DNA of 64,000 bases from Chryseobacterium sp. JV274 (GTDB lineage Bacteria > Bacteroidota > Bacteroidia > Flavobacteriales > Weeksellaceae), in assembly GCF_903969135.1 (NCBI RefSeq), contig NZ_LR824569.1, positions 4,981,001-5,045,000 on the forward strand. The letters run 5' to 3'. The first letter of the stretch is position 1, and every line of letters begins with the position of its first letter. A program made the translations under genes and the position numbers. Of this stretch, positions 34,350 through 43,057 are shown piece by piece. Under the pieces are notes generated by a model. The model was not told the DNA's origin and did no database searches. It saw nothing but the letters and a program-made list of their open reading frames with translations.

Positions 34350-34694
34350 TTATTGACCCACTTTCAAAACCTCACGCACTTCAATATTTCCTCCGATTTT
34401 AAAGATAGGATTGCCCTTAGCCATTTCTACCGCTTCATCAATAGAGTCTGCCCGTACAATAATATACCCGCTGATAAATTCTTTGATTTCGGTATAAGGA
34501 CCATCCGTTACAATATTATCCGCCTTTACCGTTTTTGCAGCTCCCGGTGCGGGCAAAAGAGTATTTCCCTTATCTACAAGCTTGTTTTGGGCAGCGATAC
34601 TTCCCAGCCAATTCAGACGCTCCCGGATCTGTTCCGGAGAAGGCTTAAAATCAGAAATGTCTTTCAGTCTGAAAATTAATGCAAATTCTTTCAT
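34350..34694 (-). CDS. YciI-family (DGPF domain) protein
   Basis: A 114-residue ferredoxin-like-fold protein. It starts MKEFALIFRL, has a TDGPYTEIKEFISGYIIV segment (the DGPF-type motif) and ends in GGNIEVREVLK. YciI and DGPF proteins are small dimers of unclear catalytic role, sometimes found with ECF sigma factors. No sigma factor is adjacent here. It is a single-gene unit. Confidence 0.82.
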   Translation of the reverse strand: MKEFALIFRLKDISDFKPSPEQIRERLNWLGSIAAQNKLVDKGNTLLPAPGAAKTVKADNIVTDGPYTEIKEFISGYIIVRADSIDEAVEMAKGNPIFKIGGNIEVREVLKVGQ

Positions 34695-34830
34695 AAGCAG
34701 ATTCTTTATTTAAATGACGATGAAGACATAAAAATAGGGACAGCGTTTTAATTTTATTTTAAATCTGCCCTTTGGTTTTTGCTCAAATGTCATACAATCA
34801 GGTGCCGTATTTCCAGGATATTCAAGATTT

Positions 34831-35166
34831 TTACTTGTCCAATAAAGGTCTGGGATCAAACAGTACTTTTAAGGTATGAATCTTCCCCTCTTTAATTTGA
34901 TACCATCCGGAAGCTTCTATCGCTTTTTCTCCCATATCAATAGTATACCAGAAACATACATCTTCACCAGACGTAAAAGCTTTCAGAATTGTATACTTAA
35001 ACTTCATTTGCTTCATATCTTTGATATAAACCGAAGCATTATCCCTTTTTCCCAATACTCCGATAAATTTAAAATCAGGATCAAGACAGCTTTCCGCCTT
35101 GTCAAAATTTTCTTCATTTAAATACTGAATAAACTGTTCTGCCACATTTTGGGTTGTATTGTCCAT
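34831..35166 (-). CDS. SnoaL-like / NTF2-fold protein
   Basis: A 111-residue protein started at ATG 35166; a longer frame to 35235 adds 23 unlikely residues. The sequence (VAEQFIQYLNEENFDKAESC, DPDFKFIGVLGKRDN, CFWYTIDMGEKAIEASGWYQ, EGKIHTLKVLFD) fits the nuclear transport factor 2 fold with a hydrophobic pocket, the SnoaL-like polyketide-cyclase class. Catalytic function is not predictable. It follows YciI in the same direction with 136 bases between. Confidence 0.75.
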   Translation of the reverse strand: MDNTTQNVAEQFIQYLNEENFDKAESCLDPDFKFIGVLGKRDNASVYIKDMKQMKFKYTILKAFTSGEDVCFWYTIDMGEKAIEASGWYQIKEGKIHTLKVLFDPRPLLDK

Positions 35167-35271
35167 AAATATTGTTTTTATTGTTGAATGCAAAATTAAC
35201 GGTTCATTGAATAGCTCACTTGTGACTATAATCACAAAAATAACTGGAATTTTCTGTTAGGTAATTATAAA

Positions 35272-35360
35272 TGTAACGTAGTGAAATGAAGAATCCTGGC
35301 TTTACATGAGATTCTTCCTTTGTCAGAAATCGAAGATTTGACGTAGTCAATGACAATGAT
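35272..35360. repeat. REP-like intergenic sequence
   Basis: gaagaatc (35288-35295) and gattcttc (35310-35317) form an 8-bp inverted repeat, within a stretch (tgaaatgaagaatcc, agattcttcctttgtcaga, gacgtagtcaatgacaatg) that matches dispersed intergenic sequence of flavobacteria. No gene is visible. Confidence 0.4.
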
Positions 35361-35386
35361 GTAAAATTGTATGTATTCGCCTTCTA

Positions 35387-36523
35387 TTATTTTAAAATAA
35401 GAATTCTCCCTTTTGCATACGCAATCTGATCTTTTTCTTTTTCCTGGTCCGGATGGTTTTTAAGGTACATCTGATAGTAGGTGACCGCATTCTTAGGCTG
35501 TTTCAGATTCAGATCATAATGAAGGCCTAAGCGATAATAAATAATATTACTCGTACCAAAGGTTAATCCTCTTTTATAAGCTGTTAATGCATCATTATAC
35601 TGGCTTTTGGCTTCATAGATGCCTGCCAATGCGGCATAATACAGCGTGGTATGATCTGAAACAGCTTCATCAATAGTCTTTTGTGCATAGATAGCAGCAT
35701 TATTATAATCTTTCAGTTCACGATAGCTTAAGGCCATGAAATACAACGTGCCTTCGTTTTGTACTCCCATAACTTCCAGCATTTTATAAAGGCTAACACA
35801 TTTTTGATAATCTTTTACATAAAAATAAGCCTGTCCCATATCATTCATTACATTCACATCAGCATGGTTTTTCAGGAGTTTTTCACCAATTTCAATCACT
35901 TCCGGATATTTGGCAAGTTGATTGGCAACGGGTAATAAAGCCTGTTGTAAAGTGAAATTTTCTGTGTCAGAAGCGATGGCTGTTTTTAAAACATCATAAG
36001 CAGGCTGATATTGTTTCAGGCCACTGTAAGTCAGAGAAAGATCATAAGCTACATCGGGATCAGTAGAATTCAAGGAGCTTGCTTTTTTGAGGTAGTTCAG
36101 TTTAGTTTCGGGAGTATCAGCATAGGTGGCAAGCTGCTTGTAAGCATTGAAGTTAAGACTATCCAGCTGAATGATCTGTTGAAGGTAAGCCTTGGCATTA
36201 GTCACATTTCCCCGTCTGGAATTGATGCTTGCCAGACTAAATAGAGTTGGCAGGCTGTTCGGTTGTATAGTATTGATTTTTATATAATTTCTCTCTGCTT
36301 CCGGAAGTTTTCCGGCCATCATATGACAGTAGGCTATTTGTGAAAGAGCTTTTATATCCTGCGTATCTCCGGGATATATGCTTTGAAGGTATTTGGCAGC
36401 ATCGGCATAGCGCTGTGTCTCATAATATTCAAGAAGCTTTTCAGTGTCAATTTTTGCAGACTGAGCAGTGATATTGTTAAAGCCTAATAGTATAATGCAC
36501 AAGCAAATTCCTATTTTCATCAT
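35387..36523 (-). CDS. Secreted tetratricopeptide-repeat protein
   Basis: A 378-residue protein with a signal peptide (GICLCIILLGFNNITAQ). It is made of tandem TPR helical pairs; examples are AAKYLQSIYPGDTQDIKALS, AERNYIKINTIQPNSLPTLF, AKAYLQQIIQLDSLNFNAYK and YYQMYLKNHPDQEKEKDQIA. TPR proteins mediate protein assembly; here the location is periplasmic or outer-membrane associated. I recognise no specific family. It stands alone between two unrelated genes and may be part of an envelope complex whose other members are elsewhere. Confidence 0.8.
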   Translation of the reverse strand: MMKIGICLCIILLGFNNITAQSAKIDTEKLLEYYETQRYADAAKYLQSIYPGDTQDIKALSQIAYCHMMAGKLPEAERNYIKINTIQPNSLPTLFSLASINSRRGNVTNAKAYLQQIIQLDSLNFNAYKQLATYADTPETKLNYLKKASSLNSTDPDVAYDLSLTYSGLKQYQPAYDVLKTAIASDTENFTLQQALLPVANQLAKYPEVIEIGEKLLKNHADVNVMNDMGQAYFYVKDYQKCVSLYKMLEVMGVQNEGTLYFMALSYRELKDYNNAAIYAQKTIDEAVSDHTTLYYAALAGIYEAKSQYNDALTAYKRGLTFGTSNIIYYRLGLHYDLNLKQPKNAVTYYQMYLKNHPDQEKEKDQIAYAKGRILILK

Positions 36524-36691
36524 GGTTATTTTTTAACTAAAATATTGGATATTTAATACGCCTCCAAATTTTACGGTCACATATTGGGGATTTTTTTAAA
36601 TTTTATGAATAATTTATAGTAAAATCAAAACTTCTCCCCATTAGATTGCTTATATTCATCCTGTAAAAAAGACAGACAAAGCTCAATAAAT

Positions 36692-37195
36692 ATGGAAATA
36701 AAAACGGTACAGTCATTCATCAATTATTATGAGAAAATAAGAGAAAGAACCAACCGCATTATTGCAGTTGTTCCACCTGAACATATAGATTTTTCCTATA
36801 AACCCGGGAAGTTTACTATTGGCGATCAGATAAGACATATTGCTACCATAGAACGCTATATGTATGGAGAAACCATTACTGGAAAGAAAAGTGCTTATCC
36901 GGGATGTGGAAAAGAACTTGCTGATGGCTATGAAAATACCGTGAAGTTTTTCAATGAAATGCACAGACAAACGCTGGAAATCATTAACGGCCTTTCTGAT
37001 GAAGATCTCACCCGCAAATGTTTAACTCCGGCCAACAGTGAAATCTCTGTTTGGAAATGGCTTCGCGCGATGATAGAACATGAGATTCATCACAGAGCAG
37101 AATTATACATCTATCTCAATCTTTTGGATGTGAAAACACCTCAGATTTACGGATTTTCTGCCGAAGAAGTTCAGAACCTGAGCGTAAAACTATAG
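36692..37195 (+). CDS. DinB-family protein
   Basis: A 167-residue four-helix-bundle protein of the DinB/YfiT family. The likely metal-binding histidines are in DQIRHIATIERYMYGE (first helix pair) and EHEIHHRAELYIYLNLL (last pair). DinB proteins are metal-dependent thiol or small-molecule transferases with mostly unknown substrates. It is a single unit between divergent and parallel neighbours. No signal peptide is present. Confidence 0.85.
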   Translation: MEIKTVQSFINYYEKIRERTNRIIAVVPPEHIDFSYKPGKFTIGDQIRHIATIERYMYGETITGKKSAYPGCGKELADGYENTVKFFNEMHRQTLEIINGLSDEDLTRKCLTPANSEISVWKWLRAMIEHEIHHRAELYIYLNLLDVKTPQIYGFSAEEVQNLSVKL

Positions 37196-37267
37196 AATGG
37201 AAGTAGATTTTAAAGAGTTTCAATCCATTTGGGTTAATTTGTATATTAGCCCATTCAAAAAATAATA

Positions 37268-39034
37268 ATGGCCAGACCTTTTATCATCCCTCTTTTACTA
37301 TTTTTAAACAGTGCCTATGCACAAACCCATTCAGATCTGAAACCTGGAGACACTTTAAAATATTCTCCCCAATCTCATAAATCTTCCTGGATCTCGGTAC
37401 AGTCTGCAGATGCCAATCTAGGAGTTGCTTTGTTTATGGATGGGAAAAAGGTAAAAGAACAGGATGATTCCAGAGGTATAAAGAGTGTTGAACGCTTCTA
37501 TTTTACTCCGGAAAAAGGAAAAAAATATGAATTTAAAATCTGGGCCAAATCGTATTCAGAAAAAAGTAAAACGGCCGGAGTTTCCATTACAGAGTCCCGA
37601 AATGTGCCTGTTCTGGAAGGGAAATTCAGTCCTGATCAGTTTGTAGAAGATCTTCAAACATTCCGTTCTATAAGAGAAAAAGCAAATTCCGGACTGTATG
37701 TATACAGAACAAGAAAGCAAATTGACAGTATTTACCGACAGGCTGAGGAAGAAGCCAGAAACAGCAAAAATATTTTTGATTTCTATAAAGTCATTGCAAA
37801 GATTACCGGATTTGAAGGAAGCTGCCATAACTATACAGATCTTCCCAATCACGCTTCTTATTATCTCACACAGAAACCGGAATATTTACCCATTACTTTA
37901 AAGAATATTGACGGTCGTTTGCTTCAGGATTCAAAAGATAATGCATTGCCTCTTGGTGCTGAGATCCTTTCTATCAACGGAGTTTCTGCAAAAGAAATGA
38001 TCAGCCGTTTTTCTCAATATTATTTTTCTGACGGATATTCAGCACCCTACAAAGAAACAACAGGTTTTGAAAGAGGAATGCTGGATAAATTTTATATGGA
38101 ATTCGGAACCCACAAAAACTATCTCATCAGCTATAAATGGAACGGAACTGTAAAAGAAATATCACTGCCGGGAATATCGTTGGACGATTTTAAAAAACTT
38201 CAGGATTTAAGATTTTCGCTTGCCTTTGACAAAAAACTGCTGTCTGAAAAATACAGTTTGAATAAAGAAGGAGATGGAATCTATCGCTTATCCTTGAGAG
38301 GGTTTGATTTTGCAACCGGGAAAGAAGATCCTGCCTATAAAAAATTCAGTGCTTTTCTTGACCAGATGATGAATACTCTGGAAAGCGAAAAAACAGAAAA
38401 CCTGATCATAGATCTAAGAGGAAATACCGGAGGTACAGGGGCTCTTTATGAAAAAGTATTTTCTTATCTTACCCAAAGACCTTTCCGCGACAGCCAATAT
38501 GCTTATACCAACTTTAATGAAGTGCCTATGGAAGAAAAGCTGGTCATAACACCTCTTTTTCTTTCCAATGGAGTACAGGACAAACATGGACTGAATGCCT
38601 ATCTGAAACAGCTTTATCCTAAAGAGGTTCAAGGAAAATATTATTGGGCAGATGACAAAAATCCTTTGATTTTACCCAATAACAAAACTTTTAAAGGACA
38701 GCTTTATCTGCTTGTAGACCAACGAGTGGCTTCCGCAGCTTCACATTTGGCCTCACTGATAAAATCTTATACCAATGCCATTGTGATCGGGAAAGAAACG
38801 GTAGGAGGGTATTATGAGCATAACGGGCATCTTCCGCTGGTATATGAACTTCCCAATACCGGTATCCAGACCGGATTCTCTATTGTGCATGTCATTCAGG
38901 ATGCGCAGAATCTTCCTGATCAGAAAAGAGGTCACGGAATTATCCCTCACATTCAGATACAGCAGACTGATCAGGAATTTCTTGATCAGACTGATATTTA
39001 TATGAAAAAAGTATCAGAACTCCGAAAACCGTAA
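37268..39034 (+). CDS. Secreted S41-family peptidase
   Basis: A 588-residue protein with a signal peptide (IPLLLFLNSAYA). An N-terminal beta-rich domain (about 20-115) precedes the peptidase region. The S41 core is marked by NLIIDLRGNTGGTGALYEKV and the serine segment LVDQRVASAASHLASLIKSY, then GKETVGGYYEHNG. A PDZ-like segment (LPLGAEILSINGVSAKEMIS) is present. It is longer than and not closely similar to the S41 lipoprotein at 14653. It acts outside the cytoplasm on an unknown protein substrate. Confidence 0.85.
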   Translation: MARPFIIPLLLFLNSAYAQTHSDLKPGDTLKYSPQSHKSSWISVQSADANLGVALFMDGKKVKEQDDSRGIKSVERFYFTPEKGKKYEFKIWAKSYSEKSKTAGVSITESRNVPVLEGKFSPDQFVEDLQTFRSIREKANSGLYVYRTRKQIDSIYRQAEEEARNSKNIFDFYKVIAKITGFEGSCHNYTDLPNHASYYLTQKPEYLPITLKNIDGRLLQDSKDNALPLGAEILSINGVSAKEMISRFSQYYFSDGYSAPYKETTGFERGMLDKFYMEFGTHKNYLISYKWNGTVKEISLPGISLDDFKKLQDLRFSLAFDKKLLSEKYSLNKEGDGIYRLSLRGFDFATGKEDPAYKKFSAFLDQMMNTLESEKTENLIIDLRGNTGGTGALYEKVFSYLTQRPFRDSQYAYTNFNEVPMEEKLVITPLFLSNGVQDKHGLNAYLKQLYPKEVQGKYYWADDKNPLILPNNKTFKGQLYLLVDQRVASAASHLASLIKSYTNAIVIGKETVGGYYEHNGHLPLVYELPNTGIQTGFSIVHVIQDAQNLPDQKRGHGIIPHIQIQQTDQEFLDQTDIYMKKVSELRKP

Positions 39035-39299
39035 AACCGATTCCTTTTATTGTATTACTAAATATAAAACCGGCTCTAAATTCATTATTTGCAGCTGGTT
39101 TTTTTGTTGCCAGAATCCATTTTTATTTTAGATTATTTCTATTTTAAGTGATAAATTTATTGTTTTTATTTATTAAAAATTGTTAAATATTCATTTGATA
39201 AAGAGGTATTTATTATTTTATTTAAATCATTTATTTTAGAATTATTAATTAAAAGTCGTAGAACTACTACAAAATTTCAGATTAGTCACAGAAAATTTT
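39035..39299. other. Intergenic region: terminator and A+T-rich tract
   Basis: From 39066 a terminator-like hairpin is followed by about 190 bases of very A+T-rich sequence with repeated tttatt and aattatt motifs (39120-39260). No ORF is credible. The tract lies just upstream of the VgrG promoter and could be a curved or H-NS-like silencing target, or an integration scar. Confidence 0.4.
39066..39107 (+). terminator. Rho-independent terminator after the S41 gene
   Basis: aaaaccggct / agctggtttt form a 10-bp stem with one G-T pair, a 17-base loop and a T-run at 39099-39105. It lies 31 bases past the S41 stop codon. Confidence 0.65.
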
Positions 39300-39327
39300 T
39301 TGAATAGAGATTAGCGTTTTATCTTTG
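39300..39327 (+). promoter_or_regulatory. Bacteroidota promoter of the VgrG/Rhs operon
   Basis: TTG (39300-39302) and TATCTTTG (39320-39327) are 17 bases apart, matching the Bacteroidota consensus. The vgrG start codon follows 283 bases later, leaving a long untranslated leader. Confidence 0.6.
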
Positions 39328-39610
39328 TAATAACACCAAATCCAATTACAAAAAAATTAATAATGATTAAAATTTGCATATCATCACAATAAACTCAGGA
39401 GAAATCCTGGAATCCAGCAGGGAAATAAAGTAGATAAATATGCTGCTTTATCTTTTTACTCATTACATTATACCCTGTTTTTGATCTCAATATCCGGCTT
39501 TTATTCCTTAGAATAGAACACGGATAACGAAAATGTATCTGATCTTTTTGATTCAGGTAGATTTTAGCCTTTAAAAAATTTGACACCCAATCAATCAAAA
39601 TACTACAACT
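39328..39610 (+). other. Long 5' leader of the vgrG mRNA
   Basis: About 280 bases with no credible gene. A small hairpin with a GNRA-type loop (cagga gaaa tcctg, 39396-39409) follows a possible 9-codon frame starting at 39363. It could carry post-transcriptional control; I see no known riboswitch. Confidence 0.3.
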
Positions 39611-41773
39611 ATGTTTCAGGACGATCATTCACCCAAAATGCCTGTTTCCAAAGATAAAATTCCAGCTGTAAATAATCTAAAAGAGACTCTCAAAGACCAG
39701 GCAGTAAGCAAAGCTGCCCAGAAAGTACAGGAAAAATCAAGTGGAACCATTAAAAAAGCTACCGAAAAAATGGTTCAGGCGCAGGCTTATACCGGAATGG
39801 TTCAAAGTGGGTCCCAAATGTTTATGAATCAGGTTAAGCAGCCTAATCCACCCACATTGGTAGAGGATAAAGTATGGTCAAAACAACCTACTTCCGGAAT
39901 CTATAATGCCAATACAATCCCTGGCAATCAGGTAGCGGGAATCAACCGTGTGGTAAAGCTTGAAATTGTAATTGACGGAAAAGTAATCAAACATTTCAAA
40001 CATTTTCAGCTAAAACAAAGTGCTGTAAAACATCATGAGTTCGATCTTATGCTGGCTCACGATACACTGGGAAGCACGGAAAACCATAATCTGGAAGAAG
40101 CTCAGAACTTTCTGGGAAAAAGAATTACGGTTATTTTCAGATACAAAGACGTTGAAGACGGCCCTGAAAGAAACTTTGTAGGTGTAATCACTGAAGTAGG
40201 TTTCAGTCAGGAAAAAGGAAGTCTGGGAAATATTGTTCTTACAGGTTCAAGCCCGACTGTTCTTTTGGATGCAGCTCCTCATATTCAGAGTTTTGGCGGA
40301 GCACAGGAGATCAGTCTGAACAGTATTGCAGATCAGGTGATCAAAGAAGGTCTTGGACAGAATTCCTTTGATTTCAGAGTGGATGCCGCCCACGGAAACA
40401 TTTCGTACAGCTCACAATATGAAGAAACCCATTACAACTATCTGGCAAGAATAGCAGAAGCGTATGGTGAACAGTTTTATTATGATGGTGAAGTTCTGCA
40501 TTTCGGGAAGCTTCCACCTCAGGAAAAGCCTGTGAAACTTACTTACGGAAGCAGTGTGAGTGACGTAAAAATCAAAATGAAAGCCCAGCACGTGAATCCT
40601 TCATTTTATGGATATAACAGCAGTAAAAATGAAAAATTAACGGCAGGAAATTCTAAGATTACCCATACTTCAGATATTGCTAAAAGAGCGTATGAAATAT
40701 CAGAAAAAACCTTTACAACCCCTTCATTGAGAGTAGCTCCAATAAAAGCAGTGTCTTTTATGGATGTGGAAAACTCTCAGAAAGGAACAGCCGGAAGTAA
40801 AGCTTCAGAAGTATTTGTTATTTCAGGCATTACTACAGTACCATTCCTATATCCGGGATGTATTGCTGATATTGAAATGCGGAAAGCAGAAAGCAGTGAA
40901 ACCACCTATTTCACCAAACTGATGATTATAGATATGTATCATGAGGTGGATGCAAGAGGATATTATACCGGAACATTTGAAGCAATAGCTTCTGACACAG
41001 GATTTATTCCCCGCCCGGAGTTTCATATTCCAAAAGCGGATGCACAATTTGCCAAAGTGATTTCCAATACAGACCCTTTAAATCAGGGAAGAGTTAAAGT
41101 TCAGTTTGACTGGCAGAATGGTTCTACCACTACAGAATACATCCGGGTGATGACTCCCGATGGAGGTGGAAGTGAAAAAGTAAGTAAAAACCGAGGCTTT
41201 ATGGCCATTCCGGAAGAAGGTGATCAGGTAGTGGTCAACTTTGCCCATCAGCATCCTGACCGTCCCTTCGTGATGGGAGGAATGTTTCACGGTGGAGTTG
41301 GCGGCGGCGGCGGAACCGGAAATAATATTAAAAGCTTAAGCAGTAAAAGCGGGCATACCATGAGTCTGGATGATGCGGGAGGAATTACCGTGAGAGATAA
41401 AGACCAGAATTCTGTTTTTCTGGATGGTGCAGGAAATATAAGTATAGACAGTAAAATTTCTATTACCCTGAACTGTGGAAGCAGCTCTATTTATATGGAT
41501 AAAGATGGAAATATTCAGATCAAAGGAAAAGAAATATTTGTACAGGGAGTTAATATCGGAGTTGGGGGAACAACAAGTATCGGAGTTGGGGTAGGACCTG
41601 AAGACGGTGATCCTACTTCCGGAGTCGGAATCAAGTCAGATACCCTGGATATCGGAACCAAAACCCTTTCAATGAGAGGAGATACGGAAGCCAATCTCAG
41701 CAGTGGAGGAAAAATTAATGTGGGTGGCGGAAGTGAAACAAATATTGTAAGTGGAACTGTAAAACTGAATTAA
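39611..41773 (+). CDS. vgrG: VgrG-type T6SS spike protein
   Basis: A 720-residue type VI secretion spike. The first about 115 residues are an unusual Lys/Gln-rich helical extension (SKAAQKVQEKSSGTIKKATE). A gp27-like region (KLEIVIDGKVIKHFKHFQLK onward, 120-450), a gp5 OB fold (ADAQFAKVISNTDPLNQGRV to DQVVVNFAHQHPDRPFVMGG, 475-560) and a Gly-rich beta-helix spike (560-720) follow. It caps the Hcp tube and carries the effector into target cells. The adaptor and Rhs genes follow within 6 and 18 bases. The T6SS sheath and base genes are not in this window. Confidence 0.9.
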   Translation: MFQDDHSPKMPVSKDKIPAVNNLKETLKDQAVSKAAQKVQEKSSGTIKKATEKMVQAQAYTGMVQSGSQMFMNQVKQPNPPTLVEDKVWSKQPTSGIYNANTIPGNQVAGINRVVKLEIVIDGKVIKHFKHFQLKQSAVKHHEFDLMLAHDTLGSTENHNLEEAQNFLGKRITVIFRYKDVEDGPERNFVGVITEVGFSQEKGSLGNIVLTGSSPTVLLDAAPHIQSFGGAQEISLNSIADQVIKEGLGQNSFDFRVDAAHGNISYSSQYEETHYNYLARIAEAYGEQFYYDGEVLHFGKLPPQEKPVKLTYGSSVSDVKIKMKAQHVNPSFYGYNSSKNEKLTAGNSKITHTSDIAKRAYEISEKTFTTPSLRVAPIKAVSFMDVENSQKGTAGSKASEVFVISGITTVPFLYPGCIADIEMRKAESSETTYFTKLMIIDMYHEVDARGYYTGTFEAIASDTGFIPRPEFHIPKADAQFAKVISNTDPLNQGRVKVQFDWQNGSTTTEYIRVMTPDGGGSEKVSKNRGFMAIPEEGDQVVVNFAHQHPDRPFVMGGMFHGGVGGGGGTGNNIKSLSSKSGHTMSLDDAGGITVRDKDQNSVFLDGAGNISIDSKISITLNCGSSSIYMDKDGNIQIKGKEIFVQGVNIGVGGTTSIGVGVGPEDGDPTSGVGIKSDTLDIGTKTLSMRGDTEANLSSGGKINVGGGSETNIVSGTVKLN

Positions 41774-41779
41774 AAGCAG

Positions 41780-43039
41780 ATGAATCCAGTAGATTTGGAG
41801 TTGGTAAAATTAAAAAGACAATGGCAGAAAGTCGTTTTAAAGAACGAAGAAAAACCTATGCTGATCTGTATAGGAGAAAAACATGAAACCGATCTTTTTG
41901 ACGGATTTATCAAGTCAAAACTTTCCGAAGATGAAGAAGGGGATGATATTTTTTTACTCCATTATCAGGAATTTAACGGAATGAAATCCTTTGGACAGAC
42001 TTTACTGGATGAATGGACCGAATTCTACGAAATGCTGAAAAAAAGTGAAGAAAATATTCCGCAATGGGACTTCAAAGATCCGGGAAAAACTTTTAAAACT
42101 GATGCTTATAAGGCATTTTATCCTTTACTGGAATTAAAGAAAAACTTCCCGAATATTAAGGATTCCAAAATCTACCTATATATTGCCCCACTCAGGATCA
42201 GTGATACAGAAGAATTGTCCCTGTGGGTGAAAGAATGGTGTAAGATATGTGAGATATCAGAAAATAAAGATATTAAACTGGTTTGGGCAGAACATCATAC
42301 CTATAGAACACTATCGCAGATTCCTTCAGCGCACAGTTTCAGGGTAGAAGTGGATATTCATCAGTTAATGCAGAATACAGCAGCTCATACAAACAGGAAA
42401 AAAAACAGTCCGGATACAGATTTTCAGCAGCAGATTCTTATAGCGAGCAATCATTTAAGTAAAGAAAGATTCAAAGAAGCGGAGCATGCCTTAAAAACAG
42501 CAGTGAAGCTGGCTAAAGAACAGAAAAATAAACAGGGAGAGATTTCTGCCTATTTTATGCTTACCCAGTCATATACAGCAGACAAGAAAAAAGATAGAGC
42601 AGAAGATACGTACAGGACAATATTTGAAGAAGTAGAGCCCGACTCGCCTTTGGAAGTTCAGATGTATATGAATTATGGAAGCCATCTGTTAGGAAATTCC
42701 AAAAAATCCAAGGCTGAAAAAATATTTGAAAAAGCTGCAGAAACAGCACAAAAGATAGGAGAATATGCGATGGCTATTGAATGTTACAGAATCATTGCAA
42801 CATTGAATGATACTGTGCTGACAAAAGATAAAATGATAAGGTATTTTGAAAAATGCCTCGACATAGCAAAATTAATGGAGCCTTCAGTACGGGACCAAAG
42901 CAGCCTGCGGTTTGTAGCCTCAATGCTGATTCTCAAATACGAAGGAGATCGTGATAAAAAAACAATACTGGACAATGAAATGAAGACTTATTTTGGTGAT
43001 GAATGGAGAGTGAGTGTAGAAAAACCAAAAGCAGGGTAA
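41780..43039 (+). CDS. TPR-containing protein, probable T6SS effector adaptor or chaperone
   Basis: A 419-residue cytoplasmic protein with no signal peptide, placed between VgrG (6 bases) and the Rhs effector (18 bases). Residues 1-200 form an unrecognised alpha/beta domain (KPMLICIGEKHETDLFDGFI; KIYLYIAPLRISDTEELSLW; HSFRVEVDIHQLMQ). Residues about 215-400 are tetratricopeptide-like helical pairs (LSKERFKEAEHALKTAVKLA; AYFMLTQSYTADKKKDRAED; AEKIFEKAAETAQKIGEYAM). It matches no known adaptor family that I can name (DUF4123, DUF1795/EagR, DUF2169), but the position is exactly that of an adaptor. Loading of the Rhs toxin onto VgrG is inferred. Confidence 0.6.
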   Translation: MNPVDLELVKLKRQWQKVVLKNEEKPMLICIGEKHETDLFDGFIKSKLSEDEEGDDIFLLHYQEFNGMKSFGQTLLDEWTEFYEMLKKSEENIPQWDFKDPGKTFKTDAYKAFYPLLELKKNFPNIKDSKIYLYIAPLRISDTEELSLWVKEWCKICEISENKDIKLVWAEHHTYRTLSQIPSAHSFRVEVDIHQLMQNTAAHTNRKKNSPDTDFQQQILIASNHLSKERFKEAEHALKTAVKLAKEQKNKQGEISAYFMLTQSYTADKKKDRAEDTYRTIFEEVEPDSPLEVQMYMNYGSHLLGNSKKSKAEKIFEKAAETAQKIGEYAMAIECYRIIATLNDTVLTKDKMIRYFEKCLDIAKLMEPSVRDQSSLRFVASMLILKYEGDRDKKTILDNEMKTYFGDEWRVSVEKPKAG

Positions 43040-43057
43040 TCTCAAATTAAAAAAATC

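Noticed and set aside
39335..39348. ccaaatccaat shared by the vgrG leader and the region before the orphan gene (48680-48695)
   Set aside because: Eleven bases of A+T-rich sequence is likely chance. No spacing or strand relation supports a common element.
39395..39628. 77-codon minus-strand frame in the vgrG leader
   Set aside because: It overlaps the vgrG start antisense, has no ribosome-site evidence, and its peptide lacks any familiar feature.
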